Source of the DNA: Welwitschia mirabilis
Lineage: Eukaryota; Gnetophyta; Gnetopsida; Welwitschiales
Reading direction: 5' to 3'
Assembly: GCA_051453625.1 (NCBI GenBank)
Contig: JBOZIK010000001.1
Coordinates: 219,523,358-219,587,357, forward strand
Length of the DNA stretch: 64,000 nt
Under the pieces are notes generated by a model. The model had not been told where the DNA came from, did not search any database, and was given only the letters and a program-made list of their open reading frames with translations. This document shows positions 1-12,640 of the stretch, in pieces; the first letter of the stretch is position 1, and every line of letters begins with the position of its first letter. A program made the position numbers and the translations under genes.

Positions 1-805
1 TACTTGACTCACCTTCTATCTTTCTTCTGTGTAAAAATTTCTTAAATCTCCTTGTTAGTAGAGAAACTTCATAATTATTAAGATCTTTATCTGATTTCTC
101 TGACCTGTATTCTTCTTGCACACATTTCAAAGCAATGCCTTTCTTTCTATCTTTAGAAAATTTTAATTCAAAAGTTTTTAAATTACCTTGCAATTCTTCA
201 AGTACCATCATGTCTATGTTTGCTTTCTTAGATTGCAGTGGCTTTTGGTTCAAATATTTTTGGAAGGGATCTCAACACTTTTTGAACCACCTTTGCCTCA
301 TTCATTCTTTTACCTAGACTTGCCATTAAATTTAAGATGTCTATATGTCTGATAAAGAATTTCTATAATTTTTCATCCTTGTCCATATGAATGTCTTCAA
401 TTTTGGACATGAGCATTTGGAAGTTGGCCAACTTAATAGTGGATGTCCCTTTGTGTACTATTTCAAGGATGTCCCAAGCTTCTTTTGCATATTGATAGTT
501 TACAATTAGTTTGAACTCATCTGTATATACTGCATAAAAAATTGCATTAAGAGCAAGGGTGTTTATAGTAGCTTTGAATCTATCAATTGGGGTTCATTGG
601 TCTCAAGTTTTTGTAACCACAATGGTATTTTCATGAACATGGATTTTAGTCTGAGTAGGCATAGTATAACCATTGTAAATAACCTCTTTAATGTGTGCAT
701 CTAGGGATTTGAGAAAGATTCTATACGAGCTTTTCAATATGCATAGTTTGACCCATTAAATATGGGTGGATGACCAGTGGAAAAACCATCCAAAGGATTA
801 TTCAT
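1..805 (-). pseudogene. Ty1/copia gag remnant, truncated by window edge
   Basis: On the minus strand an ATG at 803-805 opens a copia-type Gag. The start reads MNNPLDGFSTGHPPIFNG, followed by SNYAY and a stop exactly where this family has the Trp of its N-terminal YWK motif. Shortly after, a one-base deletion moves the frame; the next frame gives FLKSLDAHIKEVIYNGYT and then a long stretch similar to the UBN2-type capsid domain (LANFQMLMSKIEDI and MNEAKVVQKVLRSLP are recognisable). Gag would package the element RNA into virus-like particles. The primer site and LTR follow directly upstream (higher coordinates), as expected at the 5' end of a minus-strand element. Stops and frameshifts make it non-functional. 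The rest of gag and all of pol lie outside the window. Confidence 0.85.
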
Positions 806-857
806 TTTTAAGGTTCAAGAGTCTAGACTTGTTAGGATCTAACACAGATTCAACCAA

Positions 858-869
858 GCTCTGATACCA
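858..869 (-). other. Primer-binding site, initiator Met tRNA
   Basis: The minus strand reads TGGTATCAGAGC, a perfect 12-nt match to the primer-binding site that plant copia elements use to pair with the 3' end of initiator methionine tRNA. It lies two bases from the TG/CA border of the LTR at 872, which fixes the orientation and the inner LTR boundary. Confidence 0.9.
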
Positions 870-871
870 AA

Positions 872-2160
872 TGAGGGATCGAGAACCCTAGAGGAGGAAT
901 AAATATGATTTAAAAATAATCAAATAAAATCACAAAAATATCTTTACTTGAAATAAATATGAAAATACTTTTGTAAATAAAACTTGAAGTTATTCTAAAA
1001 AATAAAGAATAGAAAGCACAAAAATACTAATGAGGATGCACACAAGATTTATAGTAGTTTGGAAAACCCCCTACTCTACTCTTGATGATTAGCTTTTATC
1101 CAAGCCTAATCCAATTCTTCATTACTCCCTTTATACGTATTTTATCTTCATTTATAACCTTTATAATTAGACTTTTCTGAAGCTCATTCTCAACCTTTAG
1201 TAAGAATGCAAAGTAGTGATAATGGTGTGTCGAAATGCATAGGTTTCACTTGATCTCTAGCTTAAGAATAGTATTGATACACTACTTAAGAAGATGGTAT
1301 AATCCACAAGCATACATTACAACTAACTTAACCAAGTAGACAATGATAAAAAAAGCTCTTAGTACATCTTTGATTTAGTAGAGAATATGATAATGAGTAT
1401 AACAAATAATTTCATAATGATTCAAAAGTAATACAATGATTTTGAATTTTAGCAAATATATAGTAGAAGTATTTTAGGATTTTTACAAGTAAAAAGACTT
1501 TTCAACAGACAAAAAAATGGGTTTATAATAGCTAGAAAAATTCCATTTCCATCATGACTAGTTGATCCCTTGAAATGTCCGGTTGATTTCTTCTGATGCT
1601 ATCATTGAAGTTGATTACCTCATGTTCTTTTGGTTGATCCTCATTTCTAACTGCTTTATGTCTGGTAGACCCCTTAGGTTCATTTTATCACTAATCTAGT
1701 TACTTTAATATTCATCTAGTTATTCCCTTATTCAAAAAAAATTGTAATAGTGCTTTTATCTCTAGGTTTGGATGATCCCATAAATGTTTAGTTAACCCCT
1801 TACTAATAAAAGATGAAAACATCACTCTAGGTCTGGTTGACCTTTATAAATCCAATCAATTCCTTAATTATTAGCTATAAAAGTTTGATTCTTAAGTCTA
1901 ATCGATCCCTCAAGAATCTGGTCAACCCTTTGATGATCAGCTATGCAGTATTAGATGCTTAGGTCTAGTCGATTCCTCATGTGGTTAGTTGATCCCTCTA
2001 AATGTAGTTCATTTTATTATGAGCTTTAGGGGTAGTCAACCCCATAGGAATTTGTTCGACCCCTTAAGAAGGTATAAAAACTAATAGGTTTAATTTTAAA
2101 TTGTGATAAATTGTTTTAGGTTATGACTTGTAATGATTAATATTTTTTGCACAGGATACA
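872..2160 (-). mobile_element. 5' LTR of the left-edge Ty1/copia element
   Basis: The inner border is set by the primer-binding site and begins TGAGGGATCGAGAACC on the plus strand. The sequence is clearly related to 62464-64000: shared stretches include AACCCTAGAGGAGGA and CTACTCTACTCTTGATGAT, and both have many short motifs of the form GTCGACCC or GTTGATCC (1557-2065 here). In this copy most motifs have decayed to GTTGATCC-like forms. The outer border is not sharp; it must lie before about 2200, where recognisable gypsy pol sequence begins. The LTR therefore interrupts the gypsy element at 2170-4700. Confidence 0.75.
1557..2065. repeat. Dispersed GTCGACCC-like motifs in copia LTR
   Basis: About a dozen copies of a short motif (consensus about GTCGACCCC or TCTGGTCAACCC) occur every 20-60 bases. 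Variants include GTTGATCC, GTCAACCC, ATCGATCC and TTCGACCC. Most differ by C-to-T or G-to-A, as expected from deamination of methylated CpG on either strand. The homologous LTR at the right edge has the same motif field at 63362-63915 in a better preserved form. Confidence 0.7.
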
Positions 2161-2215
2161 ATATGTTTTGCTAAATAGAAAACATGAGTTTAAAATCAAA
2201 TTGTAAAATATTAAC

Positions 2216-2415
2216 TCAAAAAAGACTAGGATTAATGCCCCTTATATTTGATAAGGTCCATCTAATAGCTTCTTGGGTTTTTTCAAAAGGTTAAATAAGG
2301 CATCCTCTTAGATCAAAGATGAGATTAAGCTAATTACTATAGGATAATTGGAATATTCTTTAAGGAAGAGATACTTAAGATCAATAGATAATGGCTTTAA
2401 CTTAATAATAGGCGT
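2216..2415 (-). pseudogene. Ty3/gypsy pol fragment upstream of reverse transcriptase
   Basis: The minus strand gives LKLKPLSIDLKYLFLKN, matching the conserved LELKPLPxHLKYAFL block that precedes reverse transcriptase in Athila/Tat-type pol. In another frame follows TQEAIRWTLSNIRGINPSL, matching the conserved KAIGWTIADIKGI block. At least one frameshift separates them and stop codons are present. The reverse transcriptase that should follow is missing because the copia LTR begins there. The same block occurs in element D near 56870, which supports the family assignment. Confidence 0.8.
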
Positions 2416-3798
2416 ATCCTCATAGCTCATAATAAATTATAGCTTATAAGAATAAAGAGGATTAAAGTTATCAAGATAAAAAGAAGTAATTTAGGTTTCA
2501 TTGATTTGACTATCATCATTTTCTTCAATATTTTTAAGATTAGATTCTAGATATGTGAAAGGATTTTTTTTATCTTATAAATTGATTATCTTAATTATAT
2601 AGGTTGTAACTTAGTTACATCTTTAATTAGGTCTTTCTCAGGTAAAACAAGTATGTTGATTAAACTTTTGCTATGATTTATTAATAACATATCAAGGTTC
2701 GATGAACTTATGAAGTGTATCTTCTAAAGAACTTGAATAAAATTGTTGAGCTTTAATAGGTGAATGATATTAGGGGTTCATAACCATAAAAGTAAAATAG
2801 AGATGAACCATAATATGTAGAGCCATAAAGAGTTTGAGTAATCTATGAAGAAGAATCTAAGTATTAACACTAAAGGTATTTTTCCTATAGTTTGCTTGGT
2901 TTGAGAACTAAATGGAACATAAGTTTCATGCTTCTGGATGAAAGAGTAAGGATTATATTTTATGTTTGAAAGGTTTTAATGGAATATCTTATCAAATGTA
3001 AGAATATAATCGATAAAAATTATGTTAAAATAATCACTAAAAGTTATGTTTTTGGATGTGCATAACACATGAAAAGATTTAAGATGATGTAAGTGTAAGA
3101 TTCACTAAAGATGATGATGTTTAGTGACTAGAAGTTAATGATACTGGTGACAAAAGATAGTAATATTAGTAAGTTATCATTAAAAAGGTTTCAATAAAAG
3201 ATGAAAATGTTGCTCACAAGATAGCTAATAGTCTAGGATAATAGGTCATTATGGTTGATTAACTAGTAAAGACTAAATGTAAATTCTAGAAAGGATAATG
3301 CAAAAATGAGAACTAAAATGAAAAAGATGTAAGTAATAAATTACTTTCCTTAGATTTTTACTAATAATGTCCTTCTTTAAAATTTTTCTTCAAGTACATC
3401 TTAAGGAAGTTATTTAAAATAGAAAAGGAAAGAGATACGAGAAGATATGATAGAGAGAAGATGAATAGAAGAAAAAATCTATTTATTGTTTTTCTTGGCA
3501 TTTTTTATTCAAACCTATAAAAAGTCGATCTTTATGATAAAATTTCATATATTATTCTAGATAATATTTATAAGAAAAGAAAGAAAATAAAAAGAAAAGA
3601 TCAAGTCCTATTGATCAAGTACTAGACATGATTAACACTAACCCACTAGTGATAAAAACAAAAATAAAAAATAAAAAGCCACTAAAAAGGAACTAGTATT
3701 AAAAAGAAAAAAATAAAAATAAAGTAAAAGAAAAGTATTAAAGAGATGTATAAAAATGTAAATTTTTTATGTTATCTATTGTAGCTACCATGCTATTA

Positions 3799-3816
3799 TC
3801 CCTAGTAATGGTGCCA
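3799..3816 (-). other. Athila/Tat-type primer-binding site (decayed)
   Basis: The minus strand reads TGGCACCATTACTAGGGA. The site usual in Athila/Tat-type plant gypsy elements is TGGCGCCGTTGCCGGGGA; the differences are G-to-A or C-to-T transitions. It lies between the LTR-like sequence (higher coordinates) and the pol fragment of the same orientation, where a primer site belongs. Confidence 0.7.
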
Positions 3817-3831
3817 AAAAGCTATTCATAG

Positions 3832-4700
3832 TGAAATCTAGCTATGTTTGTATCTGTTGCTAGTGTATAGTAAACAGCAAGATCACCTTAGGAATATAAA
3901 TCTTATTTGATCAAATCCAATGTTTACTAATACTACTAGAAATTCCATTTATTGTATAGTCTCAATATTATTCTTCTATAAGAATAGATGTCATGAGCTA
4001 TTAATAAAGCAAGGATAATAAAAATGAGTATAAAAGACTAAAATTGTATAAGAGAAATAGGAATGGGACATAGAATCTAGACTAGCATAATATCTTCAAT
4101 AAAAAGCACAAGTATTCAATTAAATCCATATAGCTTACTTTGAGCAATCATGATAACAGAATCACATCTACCATGGACATGAGTCTCCTGTAGTTCTATC
4201 TCAAGCATAGTGGCATAATTGCGTTCATCATAGACACAAGGGTGATTTCTTCAACCCATGTATCCTTAAGAATATAGTAAGTATAAAAAGTAGGAATCTC
4301 CTAATGTCCATCAAATAAAGATTCAAATTATACAAGCTAGAGTAAAAAGAAGAATTACTAAAAAGATCTTAAAGTAATAACATACCTTAGTCAATCCTAA
4401 GTATAACAATTATGAAACAATCATAACTTAATATCAAATTAGTGCATCAAGAACATGAAAGACTTTATTATTAGAAAAGTAAAAGAATACAATCCATAAA
4501 AAATACTCATACTAAACTAAGAAGCATCATGCTAGTTTGAAAGCTATCCCATCCCTATGGAACTTTTAAGAATAACACGTGATTAAAGATTTAATATCTC
4601 TTATATAATATGATAATGATCACATGATCTTAAGTAAAGTGAAGTAGGGTATGTATAGATATAAATTTATGGTTTCTAATTAGGATTTCTAAGGCCTCAT
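3832..4700 (-). mobile_element. LTR-like region next to the Athila/Tat-type primer site
   Basis: This sequence lies on the outer side of the primer site and has no long open frames, as expected of the 5' LTR of the truncated gypsy element. Its inner border is within about 15 bases of 3817-3832; the outer border is uncertain. No second copy was seen in the window, so the call rests on position alone. Confidence 0.45.
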
Positions 4701-4939
4701 TGGGTCATTCTTTAGAATGCCTCAAGTATACAACGTTGGAAGCCAATGTGAGGGGTTTTTCTTAGAAAATATTCTCCATTCATATTCTTCTTTTAAAAAT
4801 TTCTTAAATGGATTTCTTGCATCAATAAAGCTTACAAATTTAAATGTGGACTCATTCTGCACATAGTCACTAATGTCGTTACTTATATAACTAGTACCAC
4901 CACCAATAATACTTAACACACCTCCATCTTCTATCACAA

Positions 4940-7604
4940 TACTCTAGATGATACAAATATCCTTTAAAATGATATTGCTAAGATAAATTATTCATAAGAC
5001 TATATTTCTATGGTGTTAATCATAATAAATACATAAAATCATTATGATTATCAATTATATATGCTAATAAGGACTATATTTCCTAATGTAAATGTTAATT
5101 TTTTCATGTTATCATGTATCTGCATAAAAAGTATGAATTATTATTGGCTTAAAAAACCCCTTAACCTATAAAATATTCACTTGTTTAGCTATTACCTCTT
5201 AGTATATATCCATAAAAGAACATTCATTACTTCTACGTTAATTTAGATTACATATAAAACATACAATGTCTTTATTAAAATTATAGCATTTAGAAATTTA
5301 TTAGATGTTTTAAGAATTTAAATATCATATTTAGTTTTCTTGTCAAATAATATTTATCATCTAATTTATAAATACTTCTTTCTATAGCTATGTTGAACAT
5401 TTGGATTGTTTAGGTAAATGTTTGACTCTACATGATATTTTCCAATTTTTAGAACTTTTAGCTATGTGATCTAATGTACTCCAATTTTTTTTCCTTTTAT
5501 TTAAATGTAAAAGTTTTTTTCCACTCATCTTCATCTACTTCGTGGTTTTTAAATCTTCATAGAAAAAGTTTATTATTATCCATGTTTTAAAATCATGTTA
5601 AGGGAATTTCCTTACTAAGTTTTTAAAATGTTTAATTTTATAGAAGGCTTATTAACATATTATTAAAAATTCATAACATTACATCTCAATTTACCTTTTT
5701 TTTTATGTAAGTAAATACTTTTTTAATAACACATGATTAAGATTTTTTTCTTAAGCAAATTTATAAAGTTTTCAAAGAAGGTAGTCAAGAATTTATATTT
5801 TCTTATAATGAAAATGGAAATAGTTAAAATTAATTACCTCATCTTGATCACATCCATATAATTTGAATGATGTAGCAAATTTAAATTCATGTAGATGTTT
5901 ATAAGGATCTTCTAAATTAATATCATGAAATTTAGGTAATAAATTAATTATTTTTTATCTTATTTTAAAGTGATTCATATGAGGAGACAAGATCATACAT
6001 GAAATAACTGAAAACTCATATCACCATAGACATCTTAGTATTTTTCTAAGTGAAAATGAATCAATACTATCTATATTTTATTTATACATGGTTGTATCTA
6101 TTAAAAGAATTTCTAATATTTATAATTTTGAGATTTCAAAGTATTACCTATTTAAAATGAGAGTTTAGTATAATTTTTATTAAATTCATTCATGAAATAT
6201 TTAAGGTAAAGTTTCTTTTTGCATTAAATTCTCCATAAAATCAGCTAGTAAAGGTTCTCATCTAATAATTCCAAGAGATTATAATTAACTGAAGTCATTT
6301 CAAGATAGATTATTTATATAAAATGACAATAAATAATTAAAAATGTAATTTCATATTTCAGATAATTCAATTAATACAAACAAGGTGATAGTACTAATAA
6401 AGAAAATGGTGGTACTAATTAAAATGAATTTTACAAATTATAAGAAATAGATGATAAATAGGTCATACATTTTTGTTATTTAAAATATTATTTTTCTTTA
6501 AAAATTTTATAAAAATTAAAATCTAATAAAATAAATTTATAGATCTAATCCAATGAACTATCGCATGGCTAGTAATCATGATTGCATTAATAATAGAAGA
6601 TAAGAACATATACAATTATAAAATAAATTGTATTAATCAAAATTGAAGCACTAAAATGAATCATCAATCTAATAAAATATATGCTTTTAGACTTCAAATC
6701 TTAGTTGCATTATGAATTAGTTATGCCCATATGCTTAGGGAGGAAGCCAAGTGGCTTAGAATCTCATGATTAAATAAGTCATTATTATACTATGAGAAAT
6801 TGAGATTTAACAAAGATAAACTAGATATGGAATGAATTTTAGAAAAGAATAGNNNNNNNNNNNNNNNNNNNNNNNNNNNNNNNNNNNNNNNNNNNNNNNN
6901 NNNNNNNNNNNNNNNNNNNNNNNNNNNNNNNNNNNNNNNNNNNNNNNNNNNNTTTAGAAAAGAATAGACATTCCTTAAATCTTAAAATAAGTTATGACTA
7001 CATAGTCAAAGGTTGAAGTTTTCATTTTTAATTTCACATGCTTGATGCATTATGATATATTACATTTGGTTAATATAGAATCATTTGGTCATTAAATTAA
7101 TAAGTGCATCCTTGATCTTCATAAAATATTCTTTTATTATATAGTTATTAATTCAAATTTTTATCAATTTTATAATTTTTATTAGATTTTTTAATGGATA
7201 ATTTTTATTCTCACATTTCTAAGATCTATTATATTCTAGAAACTAATAATGGTAATCACCTTAAGTTTCATATGTAATTTGAAGAAACGATAGATCAATA
7301 TTTTTATAAAATAAAATTAAAGTAATAGTTATTATCAATAATAATTTTATAATTATAAAAATTAAAATCAACTAATGATAATTCAATAATAAACATGTCA
7401 TCTATAGTATTAAAATTGTTTATTTATTAGAGTTTAAATAGAAAATCTTGTAAAAATTAAAGGATAATCAAGAACCATAATCAAAAGGACTATTATGTCT
7501 ATTATCATTACATTATAATGTAAACACATTATTATATCCATCATATAATGTTTTGATATCTTATAATTAATTTTTCAGTTAAGTTAAACAAATTGATTAA
7601 TAAA
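4940..7604. other. A+T-rich stretch without recognisable genes
   Basis: I see no coding similarity, array or LTR pair here. The sequence is A+T-rich with many homopolymer runs. It contains the assembly gap 6853-6952. Confidence 0.6.
6853..6952. other. Assembly gap (100 N) with duplicated flanks
   Basis: The 15 bases before the gap (6838-6852) and the 15 bases after it (6953-6967) are identical (TTTAGAAAAGAATAG). This suggests two overlapping contig ends placed side by side rather than missing sequence. Confidence 0.85.
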
Positions 7605-8310
7605 ATAATGTAGAACCATAAATAAAGACATGGAAATGTTTCTTCCCAATAAAATATTAACCATGGTCAAATTAGAAAAAAAGAAAAGAAAAGAAAAGAA
7701 AATCCATAACATATCTTTATTAATGAAATCTCTTTTTCTTTCTCTTCTACATTTACCTACCTTAATCCTAGTATTTATTAAACTAAGTGATCTTATTAGA
7801 GGTACTATCTAGGTATTACTACCTTCAAGGTTTCGTATGCAAAATTCCTAAGGGTCTAGGATAACTTATAAAGGACATATCCTATCTTATGTGAATCTTA
7901 CTCATGTCTTACATCTCAAGTATATAATTCCTTTAACATTGATTTGAAAGTGTTTACACCACTTCCAAAATGATCATATCTTTTTTAGTATGGTTTAACT
8001 AATTAATGAGTCTTTAACATTAATTTCCTATTAATACTTTTTATTGATTAAAAAATTCATGTTATGTTATTCCAATTAATTCTTATGTTTCTTAATAATT
8101 TCAACATATAAAAAGATATGTAAACATCTTATTAATATTTTGAATTTATAGCATTTATTTAACCTCTTTCCTAGTATCATAGTTTGTTGTTAAAATACTA
8201 TACTTCCACATAAACTACTCTTCATTCTTATTGTGTCACTTTGTAATTCTCATCCTCATGTAGTTATTTTATTTAAATGATTAAAAATAGTCACTTACTT
8301 ACTTACTACA
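7605..8310 (+). mobile_element. LTR-like copy, left member of pair C
   Basis: This segment aligns by eye with 11825-12640 along most of its length. Shared landmarks are a CTACCTTCAAGGT/CTATCTTTAAGGT block, the CATGTCTTACATCTCAA block, ATAATTCCTTT, and the AATTTCAACAT / AATTCAACATTTAAAAGG block. Divergence is high. Strand and exact ends are not resolved; the plus strand is given only because both copies read the same way. Similar wording (CTATCTTTAAGGTCTAGT) also occurs in the element B LTRs, so these families may be distantly related. Confidence 0.5.
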
Positions 8311-11300
8311 ATCATTATTGTGAAGGTGGGATCCAACTTAAGTTCCTTTCCTCATTTTTCTTTGAATAATTCTTCATCATATGTTTCTTCTTTGGATAGT
8401 TCTTAATCATATGTTCATTTTTATTAAAAATATGGATATATTAAAAGTGTTTGATTCTATATGGATGATTGGTTTTAAGGTTGTGAGAACTATTAAAACT
8501 AAGGATATGAAGCATACTATAGATTTATTCAAGGTGTAATACTAGTGGTCATGTAAGCATTCGTTATGACTTATTATTTATCTTTCATTTAATATTTTAT
8601 CTTTTTATATGCTTCCTAGGATAACTTAAATTTAAGAGAACAAGTAGATTTTGTAATCTTGATGAAAGAGTACCACTAAAGTTATTTATTAATTCTTAGA
8701 ATCTTTTCAATGCTAGTACTTTACTAATTTCTAAAACTCCTGCAAATGTTCATATAGGATTTTTATTACTAGATATAAACATTTAAATTACACTTTTTAA
8801 ATCTTTAACAAAGTAGTTAGGGATGCACACTTTCTAAACTCATTTATAAAATCATTTCATTTAATCTAATTTTTTTCCTTTCTCTTAGTCTAATTCATCA
8901 TGTTAATGCATCCCTTATTAAGAACCCTGTGGAATAACAACCATGATTAGTATTTTTAAAATTATTTAATATAAAATGATTTTTAATGTATTAGATCCAA
9001 TTCAAAGGTTCTTTGCAATATTTAAGGCACCTATATACATTTAATCTATAACTTTCTAATGTATTCTCAGAATTATTTTTCCTTAATGAAGTATCTTCAT
9101 GATTATCCATGCAAGGTATGAATTCAATTCTTATACTTTTAAATCTGTCTATCAATTTATTCTATAGCTCTAAGACTTGTAAATACAAGTGTTTATTAGC
9201 ATGTTATATCTTAAATTATTTTGTGGCATGCTTAAATGAATTCATGTAATTTAGATATAAGGGATTACATAGGTTTCTTCCATGGTATTCCTTCTAAAAC
9301 TCATAGGATGTAGTTAAGTTTCTTATTTACTTAGATTTAGAAGGCCTTAATATTTGTGTAATTATATTTCTTCTAAAACTCATAAGATGGAGACAAGTTC
9401 CTCATTTGCCTAATTTTAAGAGACCTTTAAATTTCTATAATTTTCCTTATTGGTAAACTTCATAAGTCTTTCATCTATATAAATTAATGTAATGGTTCAT
9501 TTGATCTTTCATGATTTACCAATATATTCATTCTCAAGGTGTTATTTTTTTTACTTGTATTCTACCATTTCTTAGGAATGGTTAACATAGTTACTTAATT
9601 CCTAAAGATTATAACTAATAAAACTATCAATAATTATTTAATTTTTAGTGAAAATAATAAGATTAATAATCTTTAGATTAATTTTGAGAAATAGGTTGAT
9701 TTATCTTATTATAAATTAATTTTTGAATAAAATATATATTATAAATTAATTTTTGAGTAAAATATATATTATCTTTAAATTTTGGCTTATTCATAAAGTT
9801 TAAATGGACTCTAATGAATCTTGATGACTGATTAACTATATAACATTCTATTTGAGGCCATAACATATTATTACCATTGTTAGAAAACCCTAGTTGTTTA
9901 TAAAACCATGGTTCTCTATAAATAATCTATGTGTAACTAATAAGAGTCATAGCATCTATAGCCAATCTACAATCATCAAAAATAAATTATGGTAGCCTAT
10001 AAAAATCACATTAGTATCATACTATATTAAACTAAGTGTATAGTCTCTATCTTAAAACCATAATTCCTTATACTACCTATATAAGATTAACTTATAATCA
10101 TGGCATCCTCTAAATACTAAGTTAGAATCATGATGTTTTATACTAATTATATAAGTTCTAATACAAAATAATGATGTTCTATAAACATCAAGTTGAAAAT
10201 ATGGTGCTTATATAAAATATACAATGTTCAAGTTAGAATCATGATGTCTTATAAACATCACATTAGGGCTATGATGTCCTATACTATATAAAGTCTATCT
10301 CAGAACCATGACATCATATAGACATGAAGTTAAAACCATAGAATTCTATACTAATTGGATAAGGTATAATTCAAAATCATGACATCCTGTAGATACCACA
10401 CTATAAGTAAGGCATTCTATACTAATTGTGTAAATTTTAAGTTAGAAACATGGTGCTTTATGAATGAAAAGTTAAACCAATAATGTTACATACTAACTAT
10501 ACAAGATTTAGTTCAAAGTCATGATGAATCAAATTAGGATCATGACATTTTATACTAAGTTCTTAATCTTCTAATGACTTAAGAATAGAATCATAATGGC
10601 CTATATGGAGTAATTTTTGATAGCTTTTATTTAAAATCATGATTTCCTATACTAAGTTATTAACCTTTTTTTTAGTTAAAAGTAAATCCATGAAATCCTA
10701 TACTAGATGAATGACATTTTACTTAATTATAATTAAAATCATAATTTATTATACTTAGTTCGAATCTAAACCATGCTAACTTATACTAGATGAATAACCT
10801 CTTACTCAACTAGAATCAATATCATGGTGTTCTATATTAATTCCTTAATCTTTTACTAACTTAAGAATAGAATCATAACATCCTATATGAAATCATTAAT
10901 CTTTTAACAATACTTCCATTAACCTAATATTCATGGCATTCTATACTCAATATATAATGCTTCATTAATTTAAAAATAGAACCACAGTATCCTATACTAG
11001 ATTTATGACCTTTAGATATACAATCATGATGTCCTATGATAAATCTATGATCTTTTATTAAATTAAAAATATATTCATGACATCATAGAACCAATGTTCT
11101 ATTTGTTAGTCAATAGAAGGTTATAGTATAATGTCTTATACTAGATGTATGTACTTTCATTAATCTAGAAGTAGAACTATAATGTCTTATACTAGATGTA
11201 TAACCTTTTGTTGACATAAAAATAGAATCATATCATTCTACAATAAGCATACACATTTTAGTAACTAAATTTAGAATCATAATGCCCTATATTAAGTCTT

Positions 11301-11824
11301 TGATTAATAACTCATTTCCAATATCACATTAGTTTAAATCAAGGTCAAATTAAGTATTAGTAGATGTGTTACTTTAGTTGTACATTAGTGTCATGTCACT
11401 TGTGTTTAAATCAAGTACAAGATTTTATCTTTTACTATGTTTATAATCATTTAACACTTAAGAATCATAACAAAATCTAGATTAGATGTAATAAACTAAG
11501 ATAGGTTTGGTTTTAAGTATTCTTTTTTCTAGGGCACAAATGAGTTGCACTATGGTACTACATTTAGAAAAAATAAAAACGCTAGTGGAAACCTAGTTGG
11601 ATGTGTTTATTTGTAAAAGCATACATTATTATTTAAAAAAAAGAGAAAAAATAAAATCAATATTAAAAATCTTGCTTATTATTTTTCTTACTCAAAGAAT
11701 TTTTTATACTTTTTTATTACATTTTTTTAAAGTAAAAAAAATTTTGTATGATAGATCACTTTGCTTTTATATTAATTTTGACATCTTAAAATTAATATTC
11801 TAGTTAATTTAAATAAAGTAATTA
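8311..11824. mobile_element. Non-coding interior of possible LTR element C
   Basis: Between the two LTR-like copies I find no Gag or Pol similarity in either strand. The last part (9880-11330) is a degenerate tandem array. A short LTR element with no coding interior would fit a large-retrotransposon-derivative type. Two independent solo LTRs flanking unrelated DNA are an alternative. No primer site or polypurine tract was found. Confidence 0.35.
9880..11330. repeat. Degenerate array of a CATGATGTCCTATACTA motif
   Basis: A motif close to RAATCATGATGTCCTATACTA recurs dozens of times, spaced irregularly (about 30-60 bases), often followed by a short A+T-rich spacer and an AGTTAGAATC-type lead-in. 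Copies differ by many substitutions and small indels, so this is an old array. It has no conserved spacer/repeat alternation. Confidence 0.7.
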
Positions 11825-11931
11825 GAACAATATAAAAATCTACATACATAGTATATGTTAATGATGGATACATTAGTGAAAAATTAAAAAATTAATTACT
11901 TATCCTTACTAATAATATCTCTCTCTCTCTA

Positions 11932-12025
<94 letters not shown>

Positions 12026-12640
12026 TCTCTCCCTCCCTACCTCCTTCCCTCTTCCTCCCTCCTTAACCCTCCCTTTTCCTAACCCTTCTCTCTATTTCTT
12101 CCACTTATATCTTAATCTTGATAAAATAAGGAGGTTTAGTTAGATGGACTTGTTAAGTAGTGCTATCTTTAAGGTCTAGTATGTGGGATTACCAAATGAT
12201 TAGATTGGCTAATTAAATACATATATTGTCTTATGTAAATTCCATGCATGTCTTACATCTCAACAAATAATTCCTTTTAATATTTACCAAAGGATGTGAA
12301 AATATTTATTCCAATTCATATAAACCATATCGTTTGGATGATTGTCATACCTTACACTTAATTAATAACTCTTTTTATATAACTTCACATTAACATATTT
12401 GAATTATTACAAAGAACATGTAATTTTATTTTAATTGAGAATTACATCACTTAATAAATTCAACATTTAAAAGGACACGTGGCCACCTTATAAGCATTTT
12501 GAAGTTACTGCATGTAATACACCATCATTTAAATATCATCTTTATATACCTCTTAAACATCATTTTTTTCATCACTTGCAATAATGTCATGCTTATTTAC
12601 ATGAATAATAATTACTTACATTAAGTTCTGTGCTATTATT
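11825..12640 (+). mobile_element. LTR-like copy, right member of pair C
   Basis: This is the partner of 7605-8310. It is longer mainly because a pyrimidine-rich part has expanded into a CT microsatellite (about 11922-12055). It contains CTATCTTTAAGGTCTAGT and the CATGTCTTACATCTCAA block found in the left copy. Confidence 0.5.
11922..12055. repeat. CT microsatellite
   Basis: An almost pure run of CT/TCTC units, ending in CCTCCCTACCTCC-type sequence. The equivalent position in the left copy (about 7725-7750) has only a short CTTTTTCTTTCTCTT tract, so the expansion is specific to this copy. Confidence 0.9.

Larger units (their letters stand above)
2170..4700 (-). mobile_element. Truncated Athila/Tat-type Ty3/gypsy element (5' part)
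   Basis: Read on the minus strand this holds an LTR-like region (about 3832-4700), a primer site (3799-3816), a decayed leader/gag region (2416-3798) in which I cannot place a domain, and the beginning of pol (2216-2415). The element is cut at its 3' side by the copia LTR ending near 2160. No partner LTR is in the window. The outer end near 4700 is a guess: the sequence loses LTR character there, but I see no second copy to define it. Confidence 0.6.

Noticed and set aside
135-317. 60-codon plus-strand open frame
   Set aside because: It lies antisense to the copia gag remnant, which explains this DNA better.
4722-4937. 71-codon minus-strand open frame with GGGTSYISNDISDYVQNEST
   Set aside because: Composition is protein-like, but there is no family match I can name and no second supporting block; not strong enough to call a gene.
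7630-7812. Short open frames at 7630-7812, 9678-9866 and 11597-11803
   Set aside because: Low-complexity A+T-driven frames inside LTR-like or array DNA.
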